A stretch of 10,153 nucleotides of DNA from Methylobacter sp. (GTDB lineage Bacteria; Pseudomonadota; Gammaproteobacteria; Methylococcales; Methylomonadaceae). The notes under the pieces were generated by a model that ran no database searches, was not told the origin of the DNA, and saw only the letters and a list, made by a program, of their open reading frames with translations. Every line of letters begins with the position of its first letter. Positions within the stretch are counted from its first letter, which is position 1. Below are positions 7,375 through 10,153 of the stretch, piece after piece. The stretch is taken from the NCBI GenBank assembly GCA_003158415.1, contig PMJA01000351.1:1-10153 (forward strand). The letters are read 5' to 3'. A program made the position numbers and the translations under genes.

Positions 7375-7393
7375 CGGTTTACACCGTTTTTTT
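7375..7393 (+). terminator. Short hairpin followed by seven Ts in the leader of the CNNM gene
   Basis: CGGT TTAC ACCG (7375-7386) forms a four-pair stem with a four-base loop, directly followed by TTTTTTT (7387-7393). It has the layout of an intrinsic terminator reading rightwards, but no plus-strand gene lies upstream. It sits 58 bases before the CNNM-type gene, so it could be an attenuator or leader hairpin; the stem is short and chance is possible. The gene-free stretch 7235-7451 holds nothing else convincing. Confidence 0.3.
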
Positions 7394-7451
7394 CATTCTC
7401 TCAGGTAGAATACAAGATATCACCGTAATTGTTTCCTATTGAAAACGCTGT

Positions 7452-8765
7452 ATGACTATTATCGTTCTAGCATTTCTGATCATCCTTAGCGGCGTCTTCG
7501 TCATGTCGGAAATGGCGATTGTGTCGTCGCGCAAGGCCCGTTTGCAGCAATGGAGCGAAGCTGGCCGCATGGACGCCGGCCGCGCTCTTGCACTCGCTAA
7601 TAAGCCTGCCAACTTTCTTTCGACCGCCCAGTTAGGTATTACGGTTATCTCGGTTCTCAGCGGCGCAATGGGCGAAGCCACCTTGTCCGAGCAGGTTGCC
7701 GCGAGCCTTTCCCAGATCGCATGGTTGCAGCCCTATGCCGACCGGGTGGCATTCTGGATTCCGGTGACGGGAATAGCTATGTTCTCGCTCATCCTCGGAG
7801 AACTCGTTCCCAAGCGCTTGGCCCTTTTAAATCCAGAAGCCATCGCCAGTGCAATGGCACGGCCGATGGAGGTTATCTCAGCAATCGCCTTCCCGTTGGT
7901 GTGGCTAATGAGTTTCGTTACCGATAGGGTGCTTTGGATACTCGGAGTACGGGCGCCGGTTCACCCTCCCATCACTGAGGAAGAGATCAATGTGCTCATG
8001 GAGCAGGGAGCAGAAGCGGGTGTGTTCGAAAAACACGAGCAGGCGCTGGTGTCACGCATTTTTAGGCTGGACGATCAATCAATCAGGAGCGTGATGACGC
8101 CTCGGAGCGATATTGTGTACTTCAACCTGAATGATTCCTTCGAGACCAATCGTCAGAAACTGTTGCATAGCGGCCACTCGCGGTTTCTCATCTGCAAGGG
8201 CGGACTCGGCGAGGTGGTGGGCGTGCTCCGGGCGAAGTCCGTACTGGACGCATTCCTTGAAGGCAAGCCCTTCGACTTCGCAAGCGATACCGACAAGCCG
8301 CTTTACGTTCCGGAAACCCTGACGATGATCGAATTGCTTGAGGTATTCAAGAAACACCGCCAGCATCTCGCCTTGGTGATTGATGAATATGGGGAGCTTC
8401 AAGGGCTGGTGACGATGAATAATGTGATGGGAATTTTGGTTGGCGATGTCGCAACCGTCGAAGATGAGTCGCAGCCTGAAATCGTGCAAAGGGAAGACGG
8501 ATCATGGCTGGTTGACGGCAACATTTCGATCGAGCGTTTTAGGGAGGTTATGAAACTCGATTATAGGCTAACAGGGGAGGGCATTCAGGCTTATCGGACA
8601 CTGGGTGGTTTTGCAATGATGCGTCTGGGGCATGTGCCACAGGTCGAAGATCAATTCGTCAGTGACAACCTGCGGTTCGAGATTGTCGACATGGATAGGA
8701 ATCGGGTAGATAAGCTCATCGTCTCTATAATCGGTACGGAACCGACTGAAATACAAGGCTTTTGA
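7452..8765 (+). CDS. CNNM/CorC (HlyC-like) membrane protein with CBS pair and transporter-associated domain
   Basis: This family includes bacterial CorC magnesium exporters and YtfL/PaeA polyamine exporters; the old name hemolysin is misleading. The 437 residues match the usual length (E. coli YtfL 447). Residues 1-170 form the DUF21 transmembrane domain with SEMAIVSSRKARL (19-31), GITVISVLSGAMGE (62-75) and GELVPKR (116-122). A linker EEEINVLMEQGAEAGVFE (176-193) leads to two CBS domains (about 205-265 with VMTPRSDI at 214-221, and 285-335 with VIDEYGELQGLVT at 309-321), which bind adenine nucleotides. The CorC_HlyC domain covers about 345-425. No ribosome binding site is apparent before the ATG at 7452. 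Codons are visibly richer in G+C than those of adjacent genes, suggesting a different history. Substrate is uncertain. Confidence 0.93.
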   Translation: MTIIVLAFLIILSGVFVMSEMAIVSSRKARLQQWSEAGRMDAGRALALANKPANFLSTAQLGITVISVLSGAMGEATLSEQVAASLSQIAWLQPYADRVAFWIPVTGIAMFSLILGELVPKRLALLNPEAIASAMARPMEVISAIAFPLVWLMSFVTDRVLWILGVRAPVHPPITEEEINVLMEQGAEAGVFEKHEQALVSRIFRLDDQSIRSVMTPRSDIVYFNLNDSFETNRQKLLHSGHSRFLICKGGLGEVVGVLRAKSVLDAFLEGKPFDFASDTDKPLYVPETLTMIELLEVFKKHRQHLALVIDEYGELQGLVTMNNVMGILVGDVATVEDESQPEIVQREDGSWLVDGNISIERFREVMKLDYRLTGEGIQAYRTLGGFAMMRLGHVPQVEDQFVSDNLRFEIVDMDRNRVDKLIVSIIGTEPTEIQGF

Positions 8766-8868
8766 AAATTGTTGCTACTATAGTCATTCTGGTATATAAG
8801 CTATGCAGACCAAGATAATAACTTTTAGGCTCGGTTTCAACTGAGGCATATTTTTTGAGGTATTGATT

Positions 8869-9345
8869 ATGAGTTTTATCCCTGAAGCGGCTATTGAACT
8901 TATTAAAAATTTTGAGGGCTTTCGTGCCGAAGCCTATCCTGACCCCATTACTGGTTGGCAACTACCTACCATCGGTTATGGAACGACAATATACCCTGAT
9001 GGGTATCATGTTAAGCCGAGCGACATCATTAGCGAAGCGCGAGCCAGTGAATGTCTGGCGGATCACATAGCGAAGGTCTGCGCCCCGGCTTTGACTAAAA
9101 TCCCCACCTGGGTAAAGATGAACTCAAATCAACAAAGTGCTCTTTACAGCTTTGCTTACAACCTGGGTGCAGGATTTTATCAAGGTGCGAATTTCACCTC
9201 TATTACCGCTGTTTGCGATTCCCCGGATCGGTGGAATGATTCAGTCTGGATTGATGAGCAGTTTGGGAAATATACCAATCATGGGCTCGAAGGTTTGGTG
9301 CGACGCAGAACAGCCGAGGCTACGCTATTTTGCACACCTGTATAA
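8869..9345 (+). CDS. Phage-type lysozyme, glycoside hydrolase family 24
   Basis: Cleaves the MurNAc-GlcNAc bond of peptidoglycan. The 158 residues carry the GH24 core: FEGFRAEAYPD (15-25) with the catalytic glutamate E16 and D25, TIGYGTT (34-40), NQQSALYSFAYNLGAGFY (87-104), and the diagnostic C-terminal GLVRRRTAEATLF (142-154). It resembles lambdoid R-type endolysins with an extended D-to-T loop. Start: an in-frame TTG at 8863 gives six more bases, but ATG 8869 is better because GAGG lies eight bases before it. No signal peptide or signal-anchor is visible, so on its own it would stay in the cytoplasm, and no holin or spanin is nearby. Three bases after its stop begins a secreted LprI-family protein, which suggests a hydrolase-antidote pair; a prophage remnant is the alternative. 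Confidence 0.93.
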   Translation: MSFIPEAAIELIKNFEGFRAEAYPDPITGWQLPTIGYGTTIYPDGYHVKPSDIISEARASECLADHIAKVCAPALTKIPTWVKMNSNQQSALYSFAYNLGAGFYQGANFTSITAVCDSPDRWNDSVWIDEQFGKYTNHGLEGLVRRRTAEATLFCTPV

Positions 9346-9348
9346 AAC

Positions 9349-9810
9349 ATGAAGTCTTCACTATTTGCGTTGCTATGTATTGTTTGTTCCGTTTCAATTC
9401 CAGTTTTGGCAGATCAAACTAAGCAATGTTTAGAAGTGGCAGTGACTCAAATTGAGATGGATCGTTGTGCCGGCGTTGAATTTAGCACTGTAGATTTCGA
9501 GTTAAATCGAGTCTATAAAAAAATTCAAGAAATATATAAAAATGATAGTGTTTTTTTAGAAAAACTTAAAATATCACAACTTGCATGGATTAAGCTTAGA
9601 GAAGCAGATACTGAGCTTCAATTTCCTCATTCAAAAGAGCCTGGTTATTATGGAAGTGTATTTCCAATGTGTGTTTCTGGTTATAAGACCAAACTCACCC
9701 TGCAACGAGCTGAATTTCTTAAACAATGGCTTAATGGTGAAGAAGAAGGTAATGTTTGTCAGGGTTCAATAATGAATGACCGGAAGATTAAAGAGTTACT
9801 GAAAAAGTAG
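9349..9810 (+). CDS. LprI-family (DUF1311) secreted protein, putative lysozyme inhibitor
   Basis: LprI of Mycobacterium inhibits lysozyme and gives the family its name; other members have varied or unknown roles. Residues 1-21 are a Sec signal peptide (FALLCIVCSVSIPVL core, cleavage expected after VLA), so the mature part lies in the periplasm. The family pattern is clear: TQIEMDRCA (33-41), a DFELNRVYKKI segment (49-59), and QLAWIKLREAD (77-87), followed by a cysteine-containing tail. Mature cysteines at 27, 40, 108 and 137 could form two disulfides. The ATG is three bases after the lysozyme stop, so translation is probably coupled. Base composition is AT-rich. Family assignment is firm by motif; the job of inhibiting the adjacent lysozyme is inference from context. 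Confidence 0.85.
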   Translation: MKSSLFALLCIVCSVSIPVLADQTKQCLEVAVTQIEMDRCAGVEFSTVDFELNRVYKKIQEIYKNDSVFLEKLKISQLAWIKLREADTELQFPHSKEPGYYGSVFPMCVSGYKTKLTLQRAEFLKQWLNGEEEGNVCQGSIMNDRKIKELLKK

Positions 9811-9824
9811 CCTGCGTGGCCCTG

Positions 9825-9846
9825 GTCGGGTTACGCTACGCTAACC
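9825..9846. repeat. 22-base direct repeat, left copy
   Basis: Reads GTCGGGTTACGCTACGC followed by TAACC and matches the copy at 10047-10068 at 20 of 22 positions. It also contains GGTTA and TAACC as inverted ends around CGCTACGC. It begins 15 bases after the LprI stop. The wording recalls a palindromic intergenic repeat seen in many proteobacteria, from memory only. Confidence 0.7.
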
Positions 9847-9875
9847 TGCCCTACAAATTATAAGTTCCGAAGCAT

Positions 9876-9906
9876 GACGGGGTATGTTACCGTCCGCAGA
9901 GTTTTT
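9876..9906 (+). terminator. Hairpin with nearby T-run beyond the lysozyme-LprI pair
   Basis: GACGG (9876-9880) and CCGTC (9890-9894) pair, and GGTA/TACC inside offers an alternative; a run of five Ts (9902-9906) follows after seven bases. The gap between stem and T-run is longer than ideal, so it is only a candidate terminator for the pair, 66 bases past the LprI stop. Confidence 0.35.
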
Positions 9907-9923
9907 GTTATAGTTCAAGATAG

Positions 9924-10019
9924 CGGCAGCGTCAAAGGCGTTGCAAACCCCGGTCGGCTTCGGACTGACGAAGGATGCTGCCGACAATAGGAGGCGCATC
10001 GTTCGCGATTGATGCGCTT
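9924..10019. other. Two-hairpin structured region (possible ncRNA or palindromic element)
   Basis: Arms 9924-9933 (CGGCAGCGTC) and 9974-9983 (GATGCTGCCG) pair over ten bases with one G-U, enclosing 40 bases that hold a CGGTC/GACTG hairpin with a GGCTTCG loop. A second stem pairs 9992-10000 (AGGCGCATC) with 10011-10019 (GATGCGCTT) around a ten-base loop containing TTCG. The region lies between the 22-base direct repeats. No start codon with a ribosome binding site uses it. It does not match any riboswitch or ncRNA motif I recognise. Confidence 0.5.
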
Positions 10020-10046
10020 CACGTTGGTTCAGTAATTAGCCAATTT

Positions 10047-10068
10047 GTCGAGTTTCGCTACGCTAACC
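10047..10068. repeat. 22-base direct repeat, right copy
   Basis: Second copy of the repeat at 9825-9846, in the same orientation, 222 bases away start to start, differing by A for G and T for A in the left half. The right 13 bases (CGCTACGCTAACC) are identical. Beyond it, a frame opening at ATG 10090 stays open to the window edge but has no ribosome binding site and is too short to call. Confidence 0.65.
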
Positions 10069-10153
10069 CGATCACTGCTTTATGTTAGAATGATTTTTAG
10101 ACGATCACTTGTATTTAATGGTGGGCAGATGAATTGCATAACCAGGAAACAAC

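Noticed and set aside
8079..8489. 136-codon minus-strand frame inside the CNNM gene
   Set aside because: Lies opposite the CBS domains of a well-supported gene; a long antisense frame is expected in G+C-richer coding sequence.
8863..9345. Prophage lysis cassette
   Set aside because: Only the lysozyme is phage-like; no holin, spanin, tail or integrase gene is present and the next gene is an LprI-family protein.
9924..9983. Cyclic-di-GMP (GEMM) riboswitch, suggested by GCAAACC inside a stem
   Set aside because: The companion GGGACGCAAAGC-type strand and the expected three-way junction are absent, and no gene follows within the window.
9825..10068. Integron attC site or gene cassette
   Set aside because: No paired RYYYAAC/GTTRRRY core sites with the inner arms of attC were found; the repeats are direct, not folded cassette ends.
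10090..10153. Start of a gene running off the right edge
   Set aside because: ATG 10090 opens 21 codons to the edge, but there is no ribosome binding site and the length is too short to judge.

Overview
The window looks like chromosomal DNA from a gammaproteobacterium, with moderate G+C judged by eye. A ThiS-ThiG fusion and dispersed palindromic intergenic repeats suggest a Methylococcales-type methanotroph, but this is inference; no 16S, methane oxidation or other diagnostic gene is present. Nothing here is a CRISPR array, tRNA, rRNA or intact transposon.

Left part (1-3499): three genes on the minus strand read leftwards: folA (dihydrofolate reductase), aroG-like DAHP synthase, and thiSG, a fused sulfur carrier plus thiazole synthase that runs off the left edge. 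The aroG stop and thiSG start overlap by four bases (ATGA). The set joins aromatic precursor, folate and thiamine synthesis. Divergent from folA, across 59 bases, is a cytoplasmic type-I-like asparaginase.

Middle (3500-7451): a 350-base gene-free stretch with a nested palindromic repeat leads into an accessory-looking block on the minus strand. It holds a 558-residue beta-propeller protein with an unrecognised C-terminal half and a strong ribosome binding site, a histidine phosphatase truncated to 93 residues, an AlkB-family dioxygenase whose recognisable coding region extends upstream of any ATG or GTG, and a small single-span membrane protein whose stop touches the extended alkB frame.

Right part (7452-10153): on the plus strand, a CNNM/CorC-type membrane protein with CBS domains, richer in G+C than its neighbours, is followed by a GH24 phage-type lysozyme without a signal peptide and, three bases later, a secreted LprI/DUF1311-family protein (named for lysozyme inhibition). 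The last two form the most interesting unit of the window: a putative cell-wall hydrolase with a periplasmic antidote, resembling an effector-immunity arrangement. The final 343 bases have no convincing gene but hold two near-identical 22-base direct repeats enclosing three hairpins, which may be a mobile palindromic element or a structured RNA.
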